Shown: positions 44,561 to 55,048 of the stretch, piece after piece
How the letters are laid out: every line of letters starts with the position of its first letter
Numbering within the stretch: position 1 is the first letter of the stretch
Origin: Thalassia testudinum
Lineage: Eukaryota; Streptophyta; Magnoliopsida; Alismatales; Hydrocharitaceae
Assembly: GCA_037157565.1 (NCBI GenBank)
Contig: JAZHRO010000036.1
Coordinates: forward strand, 132,130,001 to 132,194,000
Length of the DNA stretch: 64,000 nt
Direction: 5' to 3'
The notes under the pieces: generated by a model
Told to the model about the DNA's origin: nothing
Database searches by the model: none
What the model saw: only the letters and a program-made list of their open reading frames with translations
Made by a program: the position numbers and the translations under genes

Positions 44561-45842
44561 AGACTCCAGATGGCTCTGTTGAGTATCTGCACTGGTCTCT
44601 CGAGGTAGGTCAGGTCGTCACCCACCTCGACACTCTTGTGGCTCAGAACGTGACTGGGATCGGCGACGTACTTCCTGAGGTTGGACACATGGAACACGTC
44701 ATGCACTCCAGAAAGCTGGGGAGGAAGGGCAAGCCGGTAAGCAATGGGTCCTACCCGCTCCAGGACCTCAAAGGGCCCCACAAACCTCGGTGCAAGCTTC
44801 CCCTTCACCCCAAAATGCTGCAGGCCCTTCATGGGCAAAACGCGAAGAAGACATGATCCCCAACCTCGAATTGCACCACTCTGCATTTTCGGTCAGCATA
44901 ACTCTTCTGCCTACTCCTGACAATGTGGAGTCATCTGTGGATCTACTCTATCACCTCCTAACTCTGCCGGATCAGCTTGGGGCCAACCTCCTACTTGGTC
45001 CCCACCTCAACCCAACTCAAGGGCACAGTACACCTCCATCCGTACAGAGCCTCGTAAGGTGCCATGCCGATGCTCGAGTGATAACTGTTATTATATGCAA
45101 ACTCTGCCAGGGGCAAATGCTCCTCCCAAGAGCCTCTCCAGTCTAGTACACAGGCATGCAAAAGGTCCTCAAGTGTCTGTATAGTGTGCTTTGACTGTCC
45201 GTCCGTCTCGGGGTGGTACGTGGTACTGAACCTCAACCGTGTCCCCAAAGCCTGCTGAAACTCAGCCCAAAACTAGGAAGTAAAATGGGTATCCCAGTCG
45301 GATACAATCTCACGCGAAACTCCATGCAAGTGTACAACATCGCTAATGTATTTCTCTGCCAACTATGCTAGTCCCAAGGTGACTCGAATCGGCAGGAAAT
45401 GTGTCGTCTTCATCAACCTGTCCACTATCACCCAGACTGCGTCGTGTCCTCGCTGGGCAACAAGTAGACCCACCACCAAGTCCATGGTGATGTTGTCCCA
45501 CTTCCACTCTAGCACAGGGAGTGGCTACAATGGCCCCGCAGGCCTCTAGTGCTTGGCCTTCACCTATTGGCACACCAAACATTGTTGTACGAGCTCACCC
45601 ACATCCCGCTTCATCCCTCTCCACCAAAAGTCGTGCCTCAGATCATGATACATCCTTGTGTTCCTGGGATGTATGGTGAGTCTGGACCCGTGCGCCTCCG
45701 TGAAGAGCTCTCTCAACAACTCCTCATCCCTGGGAATGCACAAGCGTCCCCTCATGCGCAACACCTCGTCTGTAAAAGAAAAGTCTCCTGGGTCCCCTGA
45801 CAGCACTCTATCTCGCAACGTCTGCAGGTACGGATCTGTCAT
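44561..45842 (-). pseudogene. Integrase of element F
   Basis: Zinc-binding part 45564-45842: RLTIHPRNTRMYHDLRHDFW and VQQCLVCQ, complete HHCC. The core is in several frames: ITMDLVVGL (Asp kept), EIVSDWDTHFTS (Asp kept), then HPETDGQSKHTIQTLEDLL, where the catalytic Glu is Lys. YNNSYHSSIGMAPYEALYG follows. The C-terminal part at 44539-44886 has RFVGPFEVLERVGPIAYRL and GVHDVFHVSNLRKYV. Stops occur near 45563, 45279 and elsewhere. Confidence 0.88.
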
Positions 45843-46316
45843 CTGTCCTGCGATGATGCAGTCTATCAGCTCAGGTCACGTCTGTCGTGTCACCGTCACT
45901 GCCCCACAATACCCTTGTGACTCTCGAGGTCGCCAACTACCCAACTCCTCCATAACTCTCCAACTCTGTGCCTGTAAACTGGCCAAGTGGGCAGGCGCCT
46001 TTCGACTCAAGGCGTCAGCCACCATGTTGTCCTTCCCTGGATGGTAGGAGATGCTGCAATCATAGTCCTTCAAGAGCTCTAACTAACGTCTCTGTCTCAT
46101 GTTAAGCTCCTTCTGGTCAAACAAGTACCTGAGGCTCTTATGATCTGTGAAAATCTCAAAGGTCTCACCATAAAGGTAATGCCTCCATGTCTTCAACACG
46201 AAGACAACAACTGCCAACTCTAAATCATGGGTAGGGTAGCTATGCTCATGGGGCATCAGTTGCCGCGAAGCGTAAGCGACAACGTGACCCCACTGCATGA
46301 GCACACCCCCTAACCC
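45843..46316 (-). pseudogene. RNase H of element F
   Basis: Text on the minus strand: VVYMDTSL (first Asp kept), a stop, [40 protein letters not shown] (Glu kept), [20 protein letters not shown] (Asp kept), then DCSISYHPGKDNMVADALSR. Stops at 46314 and 46081 interrupt it. Confidence 0.85.
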
Positions 46317-47210
46317 CTACAACGAAGTGTCCATGTAGACCACAAAACCGTCGCTACTGTCCGAAATGGTGAGCACAGGAGCTGAAGTCAGTCTCTCCTT
46401 CAACTCCTGAAAACAAGCCTCACATGCATCTGTCCAAGAAAAGGGCACATCCTTCTGGGTCAACTGAGTCATAGGATGCGCAATCTGCGAGAATCCCCTA
46501 ATAAACCGCTGATAGTAACCAACTAGTCCCAAATTGCTGCGTATCTCTGTCACTATACGCGGCCGCTCCCACCTAAGTATGGCCTCAACCTTGGTTGGAT
46601 CCACATACAAACCATCCCTTGAGATCATGTGGCCCAAGAAAGTCACCTGCCTCAACCAAAACTCACACTTGTTGTACTTGGCATACAGCCTACGCCGTCT
46701 CAAAGTGTCCAGAATCATCCGTAGATCCTATCCATGTTGTGCCTGACCCCGCAAATAAACGAGCACGTCGTCGATGAATACCACCACAAACTGATCCAAA
46801 TACGGTCTGAAAACCTAGTTCATCAAATCCATAAAAGCAGCGAGTGCATTGGTCAACCCAAACGGCATCACCAGGAACTCGTAGTGTCCGTACTGGGTAT
46901 GGAAAGCTATCTTGGAGACGTCGGTCTCCCTGATCCTCAACTGGTAGTAGCCTAACCTCAAATCTATCTTGGAGAACACTGTGGCATCTCACAACTGGTC
47001 AAAAAGGTCATCAATCCTCAGTAGCGGATACTTGTTCTTGATGGTGACCCTATTTAGTTATCTATAGTCAACGCAAAGTCGCAAGGTACCATCCTTCTTC
47101 TTCACAAACAACATAGGGACTCCCCACAGGGATGCACTGGGCCTCACAAAGCCCTTCTCCAATAAGTCCTGTAGCTATGACTTGAGCTCTCGCAGCTCAA
47201 GTGGTGCCAT
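46317..47210 (-). pseudogene. Reverse transcriptase of element F
   Basis: From 47210 downward on the minus strand: [18 protein letters not shown], a stop, [51 protein letters not shown], a stop, then VVVFIDDVLVYLRG with both catalytic Asp, and the open piece 46317-46718 (ILDTLRRRRLYAKYNKCEFW, VGYYQRFIRGFSQIAHPMTQL). Stops stand at several usual Gln, Trp and Lys/Arg positions. Confidence 0.88.
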
Positions 47211-47885
47211 TCAGTACGGTGCAGTAGAAATGGGACTAGTCCTCGGTACCAGTGAGATCCCAAACTCGATCTCACGCTCGGGCGATAGTCCTGGAAGCTC
47301 CTCTGGAAACACGTCGGGGTACTCACAAACTACCGAAATTCTCTGAAAGTCATCCATGGGGCTAGGCTCTGGTACTACATAAGCTAGAAAGCCCTCACAC
47401 CCCTGGCTCAAAAGCGTCACTGCCCAAAGCACAGATATGCACCTGAAATCTCTGTCGATCGGCTGTCCGTGAAACTCAAACGAAGGCATCTCCAGTATGG
47501 AGAAGACGATCTTTCTCCCGAAACAGTCCACCAAGGTGTGGTAGGCAGACAGCCAATCCATCCCTAGAATCACGCCAAAATCCTCCATCGGTATCACAAT
47601 CAGGTTAACGGGGAGGCGGTGTCCCCCTATACTGACCTCACAATCCGTGTAGACCTCCTCAGCTACAAACAGCTGGCCACCTGGGCCTCTGATCACAAAC
47701 GGATCCTCTAACAACACACTATCCTGTCCCAAACTAACAGCAAAACTCGCAGCAACAAAAGAGTGTGTGGCACCGGAATAAAAAAGCACGTATACTAATC
47801 TGCCGGAAACGGTAACCATACCTGCCACCACTGAACCGGAAGCCCTGGCATCTCTGTGTGTCAGGGCGTTGATACGCCCCTCAAC
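47211..47885 (-). pseudogene. Protease of element F, active Asp lost
   Basis: Open on the minus strand from 47831 to 47211. The active-site region reads LFYSGATHSFVAASFA (about 47737-47784): Tyr occupies the place of the catalytic Asp before Ser-Gly-Ala. The rest is typical: FVIRGPGGQLFVAEEVYTDC, VNLIVIPMEDFGVILGMDWL, SAYHTLVDCFGRKIVFS and YPDVFPEELPGLSPEREIEF, which leads into RT. Confidence 0.88.
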
Positions 47886-49173
47886 CTTCGGTGCAGAAGA
47901 AGCAGCTACACTTTAGGTCGGGCGAGCAGCCACTGGTCGGTACCCTCCTCGTGACTGCTGCCATCCCCCACGCACCTGGGGACCACGACCACCAGCTCGG
48001 CCTCCAGCGCTCGGTGCGGCGAGCATCTGCTGTGCTTTAGCCCTAGATGGGCAATCCCTCCTAATGTGGCCCGGCTGGCCACACTTGTAGAAGAGGGGAA
48101 CTCGACTCCCTCCCTCAGTAGGTCCCTACTAACGGCTGGGTGGAGGACTAGTGCTGGCAGCTGGCCCCTGTCGGGAGCCCCCAAAGGCCACTGACGGCCC
48201 CGTAAAATGAGACGGCTCTCCTGCAAGTGCCGCATGCCTCCTCTCTCGATGTCCCTGAGAGTACTCTGGCTAGTAGGGCCTCTTCCGTCCACTGTCGGTG
48301 TCTCGTGCGATCGGGTTGGTCTCATACGTCATGGCTGCCTCCACCACTCTCGAGAAGGTGGGCAGCTTCAGGGGTTTGACATACCCTCGATTAGTAGGCC
48401 AGAGCCCCTTAGTGAACCTCCATAAGCGCTCCTCTGTAGCCACGGCTGTCGAAGAAAAACGTGACAGCTCCAGGAAGCACGTGCGATACGCGCTAATAGT
48501 CATCGTCCCCTGGCGGAGAGTGTGGAACTCCTGCCTCCTCTGGTCCTGCCAAGTCTACGGAAAGTACTGCTTGCAGAAGAGGGTCATGAACTGGTCCCAC
48601 GTCAGTTCTCCCCTCTCCTAGCCTTTGACTGCCCTCCACCACCTGTGTACTGCACTCTCTGGCTAGTACGTGGCAAAGGCCACGCGAGACTCCGTAGGGG
48701 GGCGAAGGGTGTCAAACACCTTCTCTATCTACTCCAGCCAGTCCTCTGCCTCAGATGGGTCCTCATCCCCCTTGAAGGAGGGGGGCTTCAGCTTCTGAAA
48801 CTATCCGAAAAGCTCGTGGTGTAGTTGCAGTGGGGGAACGGGCATGCCTCCATTCAAGGAGGGCTTGTGCTCGGAAGTGTGAGAGTGTAGTGGGGCCAGT
48901 GGAGGACCACACCCTCCCCCTCCTGCTCATCTGGCGCTGCGGCAATCTCTCTGTCCCACCGAGGACTCCCCCGCAACTTCCTCAGGGAGAGGTGCCCGTG
49001 GAGGCTGGTGGAGCTCCTCTTGCACTGTCTCTGATCAGCTGGGCGAGGTCCTGGGCCTGAACACCCGGGAGAAGTGGCAAGTCAACTGGCACCTCAGGCC
49101 CGGCACGTCTGCCCCTCCAACCTCGTCCATGGCTACATCCGCGGCCTGCCTCGAGAACTCCCCAATGAGGCAT
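47886..49173 (-). pseudogene. gag: Gag of element F
   Basis: The likely start is minus-strand ATG at 49173 (MPHWGVLEAGRGCSHGRGWR), 168 bases after the primer site. Pieces: DLPLLPGVQAQDLAQLIRDS, then SAVHRWWRAVKG near 48650, then LRQGTMTISAYRTCFLELSR with RFSSTAVATEERLWRFTKGL (48270-48503). The zinc knuckle near 48052-48096 reads LFYKCGQPGHIRRDCP, so the first Cys of the CX2C pair appears as Phe. The tail is Gly/Arg-rich. Several stops and frame changes occur. Confidence 0.82.
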
Positions 49174-49340
49174 CTCCTGCGAGGAGACACAGAAGATAGA
49201 ACAAAAGAGGTCAACTTTATCGAACTTCTGCAAAAAGGGACTCAGAACAGATGTCAAGCGATATGTTGTGGTGGTTACCCTAGTTACATGCACATGAATG
49301 GTTATTCTCAAGCTAGTTAGTTCATTTCTCGGGATGACTT

Positions 49341-49353
49341 TGCTTTGATACCA
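49341..49353 (-). other. Primer-binding site, tRNA-Met type (element F)
   Basis: On the minus strand this reads TGGTATCAAAGCA, one base from the initiator tRNA-Met complement TGGTATCAGAGC, three bases inside the 5' LTR border. Confidence 0.85.
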
Positions 49354-49356
49354 TCT

Positions 49357-52063
49357 TGTTACGACCCGGTTCCCGAATCCCTACAGGACCCGAGACTGGC
49401 TCGACTCGACTAACCCCAAGACCCAGTCGTCCAACAAGAAATAACCGAAAAGCAGGAAAATAAACCACATTCACATATGCAATGTAACTAAGCAGTAAAA
49501 ACGTACAAGCAATAAAGGAAAGTAAAAGCTACTAGTTAGTACATACCACCACAATAACAGGAAAAATGGAACAAAAGCAATAGTAACAGGAACAATAGCA
49601 AAAAGTTTGAAACTCACTATAGTAGTACAGAGAGTACAACAAAAAGTACTGAAAACTACGGCTGGGCTCGACTGGGCCCAGCACCCCCAGCACCCTCCGC
49701 AGCAGGTAGCTCGGGCTACTCAACTCCTGGACCTGAACAGTGTTATGAAAAGACGGAGTCAGCGAAAGCTAAGTAGAGTGGTAACCATACTATCTAAAGC
49801 AGTAAAAGTAGCAGGTATATTTATCTTTTCGAGTTATTTCATTTTACAAGTAATTCCTTTTCACCCCATTTGGTTAACATTCAGATTTCTTTCTTGATCT
49901 TGCATGTTCCACGTGGGAGCAATCTTGATTGCAGTCTTTTCCGAAGAGTGTAAGGTACACGTGGTGCTCTCCTGGCCGGGAGAGTCCCCCGTGGTAGTCC
50001 TACACCCAGTCAACCACCCCAAGGTCACTGACAAACGTAGCGGTGACTACGGCACACGCGACAAGCGCACGGGTAGCTACCCCGCACTGACACGTGGTCA
50101 TTCATTTCTGCTAGCGTGTTCCAAAGTACAGCATGGAACAATATAGGCCCTAGCTCTCTCAGAAACAGGGGTCTAGCCCTCAAAACCAAACAAGGGTCTC
50201 GCCCCTCCACAGTCTGATCACCCTCGTCTGACTATCCCGGTTTGCCCAAAGGGCCTAACAAGTCGGTGTATGGTGGCTAGCTGAACCCCAGGCCCCATGG
50301 GGTGGCTAGCTCCCTCCCTACACTAGTAGCTCGCCTCAATACCGTGTACGTGAGGGCCAACAGAAGTCGGTGTAGAGTGGCCAATCCTAACCCCGGGTCC
50401 CAACCTAAGGGCGGCTAGCTCCACTCTACATTAAAAGGCAGCAGTCACTCTCCTTGGTACCACGTACTCAAGGGCCAGCACACTTCCCGCCCACATTCCA
50501 GACTTTTCCATCTAACCACAGGAGCTCTACTCCTAACTCCCTATAGGGTTCATGCTCATGTTTACCATATTATTCCAATCCAGATTTCATCATTCGCAAT
50601 TCAGTTCTCATTTATACACAGGCAGCTCGTATTTCCACGATTTAATACATGCAACAAGTGATATCGTAGGTAACTGCTTAGTTATCTTAGGCATCTCATT
50701 TTCTAACAGGCAGCTCATACTTATTTACAGGCAGTGTCTAACAATTAAGCTCATTCATATATATACAATTACAATTACGCAGAAAAATTAGTTCAACCAT
50801 TTCTCTGTCCTAGGGTTCATGCCACATCCTAGGTTTTCAGTTGACTAATTTTCATAGATGCATTCATATTTAATAAGTATAACAGGGGTGGGCCACTCTA
50901 CCAGACAATCCGGGAGTATTGGGGGCTCAAACCACAGACCCACGCGCCTCTACAAGCCCCACACACACAATAGGTCGAAGTCCTATACCAAATAACACAT
51001 TACAACAAAAGGTTCAGAACAGTGTATAAAGGTTTCTAATATGTAGAGAAACTCACAAGGAAACCACAGATACTTTGTTTGCGTAAAACGGATCTCGATC
51101 GAACCCCAAAAAGGTCAAAAACGTGTCTGCAGACCAAAATCAGACTTCTGGAAATAAGTCCAGACGTCTTAAAAGTCACAGAGACTCACCTCAAGCTCTT
51201 GCAGTGGCCTCAGACGTCCAAGACTCCCCTACGATCGTCTGAAAATAGTTCCAGACATCTGACTAGTCCTCTGGTCATCTGGAAATGCCTCCGGTCGTCT
51301 GGAAATGCCTCAGATCGTCTGATGAGCTGTCCAGACGTCAGAAAGTGCGTGGAAAGGCATTCCATGCACCTTCCCAAGGTTGCTCCTATGCACGACAGAG
51401 TAGCAACCTACTTTAACCCAAACCAAATCGTCTATGGTGTGGCCTGCATGGACATAACTGCAAAGAAGACGTACCTTCGCGATACAGATGCTTTCAAACA
51501 TCTGGTGTTGACGCCAGACGTCCAGCTGGTCATCTGGAAGATACTTCGAACGTCTGATACTGGAAAAATTTCAGTATCAAACCGCGCTCCTACGCTTCTC
51601 GCCGCGCTCCGCCGCATCTCCCCTCGCTCTACCGTAGCTCCAGCTACTGTAGGTGGTCGAGGACGATGCTCCAACGCCCTCCTCCTCCCACACGCGTCGC
51701 GATGGCCGTGTGAGCTTCCAACGAGCTTTCATGAAGCTCTCAACCTCGGCCTCTTCCTCCTTCCCATGCACCCTCCTACTCGCTCTCTCGCTCACCCTCA
51801 CTCACGGTAGTGGAAGTAGGGTGTGGTGGTAGTGCTGGAGTGGAGAGGAGAGGAAGGGGGTGGCCTTTTATAAGGCCATGGTTAGGGTTTTGCAGGGGGA
51901 GGGACGAGGAAAGAGAAAGAGAGAAATGAGTTCTATGTGTCGCCCGTGTGCAGAACGCAGAAGGCATACAAAAATTTAACTTCCAGACATCTAGGAAAGG
52001 GTCCAGACGTCTGACTGACACTCCAGACATCTTAAAAGGCTAAAAATAGGACGAGTCTTTACA
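49357..52063 (-). repeat. 5' LTR of element F
   Basis: 2,707 bp; minus strand starts TGTAAAGACTCG. TATA motif near 51865-51875 (minus, CTTATAAAAGG). CAGACGTC-type words near 51160-51560 and 51985-52030. The two LTRs differ by many substitutions and small gaps. Confidence 0.92.
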
Positions 52064-52169
52064 TGGTTTGATGCATGTTATTTGGTTATTTCTTGTTAGA
52101 CGACTGGGTCTTGGGATTAGTTGAGGTGAGCCAATCTCAGGTCCTATAGGGATCTGGGATCGGGTCATC

Positions 52170-52433
52170 ACACCTACTGTCCTCTCTCCCTCATCAGTAG
52201 CTTGATCAACCTTAGCCATTGGATCCTGATCCAATGGCTGAGGGTGCCTGAGCTCAAAACTAAAAGCACACCTCAAAGGGCGGCTTGGTAGAGTGGTCGC
52301 GCGCCTTCACGCAAAGTGGAAGGCACAGGCTCGAGCTCCCGCGAGCCTCAAATCAGAGCGAGAGTAGGTGCAGGCAAAATTTGCCCATGCGATAGCAATC
52401 AAGCGGCTCCAGAGGGCTCTACATGGCGGGGTA
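52170..52433 (+). repeat. 3' LTR of element A, second part, cut by B2
   Basis: After the duplicated ACACC the sequence matches A's 5' LTR from CACCTACTG (about 11645) to CCTCAAATCAGAGC (about 11830). The last 75 bases (52359-52433) have no counterpart in the 5' LTR, which is deleted there. B2 starts at 52434. Confidence 0.85.
52279..52348 (+). promoter_or_regulatory. tRNA-like module in A 3' LTR
   Basis: TGGTAGAGTGG (52286-52296) fits the A-box pattern fully. GGCTCGAGCTC (52328-52338) stands at the B-box position, 42 bp later, with decay. GCCTTCAC and GTGGAAGGC between them can pair as an anticodon-like hairpin around GCAAA. Confidence 0.58.
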
Positions 52434-53841
52434 TGATAACACTGCACATGGGGGTGATAATTCTACTAAATAAGGCCCATCTTAAGAATAAAAGGCACAA
52501 CATAAGTAGAACGGTAGCATTGCATGTATCATATACCAAGATTGCTTATAAAACTGTATTAATGGCCATTTGTGTAAGCACTTGTCAAAGTAGGCCTCAG
52601 ATGAGCAATCGGACCACACGTATGGATTCAGAACGACAAACGGAATCCAACGAACTCAAGATCGGCCAAATCCAACATCCGGAGCTCCTACAATGGGCCC
52701 AAGAAGTTCTGAACGTTGATCTAATGATCAACGGCCCTCGTTGTGCCACGTCGCCCCCGCTCACCACACGCCACTCCTCCTTCAGTTGAGATCAAATCTC
52801 GACCATTGATCTTCGATCGAACGACTGAAAATCGCGCACCCGCCCGCAGTCACCGCGACAAAGTGCGGGCGTGGCGCAACGGTTAGCACTCACGCCCGCA
52901 CACACGCGACGTTGGTTCGAGCCATGTGGTGCGAAGAATTGAAGACGAAGGAGCGCGCGCCGAAATTGGGCCGCCTGATCAGCAGCAGCTGGCCGAGATC
53001 GTGCCACGCGGCTCACCCTCAGATCATGAGTGCCCACGCGCGCATGCACGCCAGGCGACAACGCCTGCGCACACGCGTGCCCGAGGTGCAATCCGAGCGC
53101 ATCCAAGGGAAGATCTCAATCGTCTGATCTTCGATCGGACGGCTCTCATGCAGCGACCGCGGATCGGGCGTGAAGAAGAACGGCGCAGGCGATTGACCGA
53201 CGGGCTGGAGGGCTTCACCGACGCTTTTGGAATGGTTTTAGCGATGTCCCAGACGTCGCTAAAGCCCCTTCTTCTTTTAGAAAGCCCTTCTCCCTATTTA
53301 AACCCCCTCCAACCACTCATTCAAGGCATTCACTTCCCTTGCAACAACTCCACCCCTCTCCTAGCTAGCTTTAAGCCCTCTTGTAATCGTCGGACACGAC
53401 AAGCCGCTGACGGAGCCTCCTCCACCGCCGTGGCTGCCTCGCTGCTCTCCCTCCTCTCTTTCTCTCTTCCTCTCTTTTAAGCTTTCCCTTACTTTTGTTT
53501 GAGCATGTATTTAATGTTGTAAGCTATGAACTAAAGCTGCATGATTAATGAAGTTACTTTCCATTCAGTGTTTACTTGATTTCCTAATTAAGTTGCATGA
53601 TCAAGCAAAGAAAAAACTCTAACCCTAATCTCTCTCTCTCTATCTCTCTTTCGCTTTTCAAACCGTACCTTTAGCAAGAAAAACTCCGTGCTTTCCGTGA
53701 CAACAAGTGATAAGCAAAATCTGATTTTCACACCTCCCTGAGACCAACACTCGAACTCACTTCCATTTCTTTACTTTAAAACCGGCGTTGCAAGTGCGAC
53801 TATAACGACACTTCTTAACACACACGCACAAGCACACATCA
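52434..53841 (+). repeat. 5' LTR of B2
   Basis: 1,408 bp, ending ACACATCA. It holds GATC-centred palindromes (for example near 52713-52735), the tRNA-like module 52865-52934, a promoter hairpin at about 53232-53268, a TATTTAAA box at 53295-53302 and two CT-rich stretches. Confidence 0.92.
52865..52934 (+). promoter_or_regulatory. tRNA-like module in B2 5' LTR
   Basis: TGGCGCAACGG (52872-52882) fits the A-box pattern; with TTAGCAC it forms a D-arm-like stem (three of four pairs). GGTTCGAGCC (52914-52923) is B-box-like, 42 bp later. The acceptor ends do not pair. Confidence 0.62.
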
Positions 53842-53846
53842 GTTTT

Positions 53847-53863
53847 TGGCACCGTTGCCGGGG
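53847..53863 (+). other. Primer-binding site, tRNA-Asp type (B2)
   Basis: TGGCACCGTTGCCGGGG matches the tRNA-Asp complement at 16 of 17 positions. Confidence 0.9.
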
Positions 53864-55048
53864 AGGCAACGGATTTGTTTTGTCACCTCCATTCCACATC
53901 CATTCTCACATCGTCTAATGCCTTGTTTTCCTTTTTACTTGATGGTTGCAGGAATTCGGTGATTGGACGGCGAAGCAACGCATCCCACGACAGTAACAAG
54001 GGAGTAGGCGCAACGAGGATCGATGGTGAGTAATTCTTCACTTATGATTGTTTGCTTGCGTGAAAAACTAAAAAAAAGTGTAAAAATTAAAAAAAATTGA
54101 CGTGGTGTATGATTGCTTAACCCACATCCTTAACACATCACCCCACAAAAAAATGTACACTCTAATATTCTAAATAAATTATTGGAGTGTTCTTTTCTCT
54201 TTTTTTGAGTGGTGTTTGCGAAGCCACCATGAGTTTACTTGGGCCGCACCACTCAACCCTAAAATTGACACATCAAATAGAAGCTGCATGATCATTAGGA
54301 TGAGTACATTAGGGTTTTAGAGCCTCAACAGAATAAAAGGAAATCTACTTTCACCGAATTGTGTGCAGAACTTGACGTGCCCACCGAAACTTTTCTGAAA
54401 ACATTAAGACACGTCAACCCTAATAACCACTAAAGTAAGGATGAAACACTAAAAGACACCACATCTTAAAAATCCTTGCTTGAAAACCATGTTTTGATAA
54501 AAGCACACACTTTGAAAGTGGAAAATTAAGAGGAACCACCCCAATCAATGCCTCATCACATAACCCTAGCACAAGCACTATCCTAGCCCTTTAAAACTAA
54601 GTAGACGTGCCCTAGGCAGGATTGAGTTAAGTCTCGAAAGGCAAGGTTTTGTTCGCTGGGCACTTGGCTTTCATTCCATTGGTAGAATCTGGTGACTAGG
54701 CTGCAGGGCAGTGTCAAACGACCGTAGTTGTAGGGTCTACGGAACCGGAGGCGCAAGCCAAAGGAAGAACCTTCCCTACAATCCCCTCATAATCAACCTG
54801 GCCAGATTAGTCTTAGGAAGGGGAGTCCAGTGCTCACGGACTTAATCACCCTTTGTGAGATTTCTAGGTCTCCTAAGGAATACACCATAAGGACTAGGCT
54901 TGTGTGCTTGATTGAAACACATTTCTCTCATCTGTCGCCCTCCGCATCCCCTCCTGTTCTTCTCTAGTGTATGCATGGGAGACGCTCACTGCATCCCAAG
55001 TTGTGTGTTTTGGGACAGGAATCTAGGCGACGTGATTCTGTTAGGAAC
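53864..55048 (+). other. Leader of B2 with a putative intron (about 54026-54967)
   Basis: No open frame. Splice-like signals: acceptor GGTTGCAG ending at 53951, donor GTGAGTAA at 54026, pyrimidine-rich acceptor CTTCTCTAG ending at 54967. They match B1 and A in order and spacing (about 74 bp from first acceptor to donor, then 0.94 kb). Confidence 0.45.

Larger units (their letters stand above)
41713..52063 (-). mobile_element. Element F: Tekay/Del-like chromovirus (Ty3/gypsy), reverse orientation, decayed
   Basis: LTRs at 41713-44329 (3') and 49357-52063 (5') begin TGTCACAA/TGTTACGA and end TCTTTACA in plus-strand reading. Flanking 5-bp sequences are AGGTT (41708-41712) and TGGTT (52064-52068), one mismatch. 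The minus strand carries primer site, gag with a zinc knuckle, protease, RT, RNase H, integrase and a broken chromodomain, which places it with Tekay/Del chromoviruses. Many stops and three lost catalytic or binding residues show it is inactive. It lies inside the related LTR G in opposite orientation. Confidence 0.92.
39361..52169 (+). mobile_element. Solo LTR G (about 2.45 kb without insert), chromovirus-type, carrying element F
   Basis: G lies between exact 5-bp repeats ACACC (39356-39360 and 52170-52174), inside A's 3' LTR. It starts TGCTAAAATGACCCG. Its end GGGTCATC(ACA) is close to the end of F's LTR read on the minus strand (GGGTCGTAACA). The layout also matches F's LTR in reverse complement: CAGACGTCTG words, CTTTATAAACC as TATA near 39607, CTAGCCACCC-type text and a GTTATTTCTTGTTAGACGACTGG tail. 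It is thus a solo LTR of a family related to F, in plus orientation. No coding region. F interrupts it at 41712/52064. Confidence 0.8.
11142..52433 (+). mobile_element. Element A: Athila-like Ty3/gypsy retrotransposon, split by nested insertions and 3'-incomplete
   Basis: A's own parts are 5' LTR 11142-12469, tRNA-Asp primer site 12473, leader, gag, protease, RT up to 17546, then RNase H and integrase from 35659, 3' non-coding region to 38860, and 3' LTR pieces 38861-39360 and 52170-52433. The insertions are LINE H (17547-35642), solo LTR G with F inside (39361-52169), and B2 from 52434. The distal part of the 3' LTR is not identified in this window. The Athila assignment rests on the tRNA-Asp primer site and the gag, DLGASINLIP protease and RT wording. 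All coding parts are broken. Confidence 0.88.

Noticed and set aside
44638..49320. Plus-strand open frames across element F
   Set aside because: They are shadows of the minus-strand gag-pol and contain no domain wording of their own.
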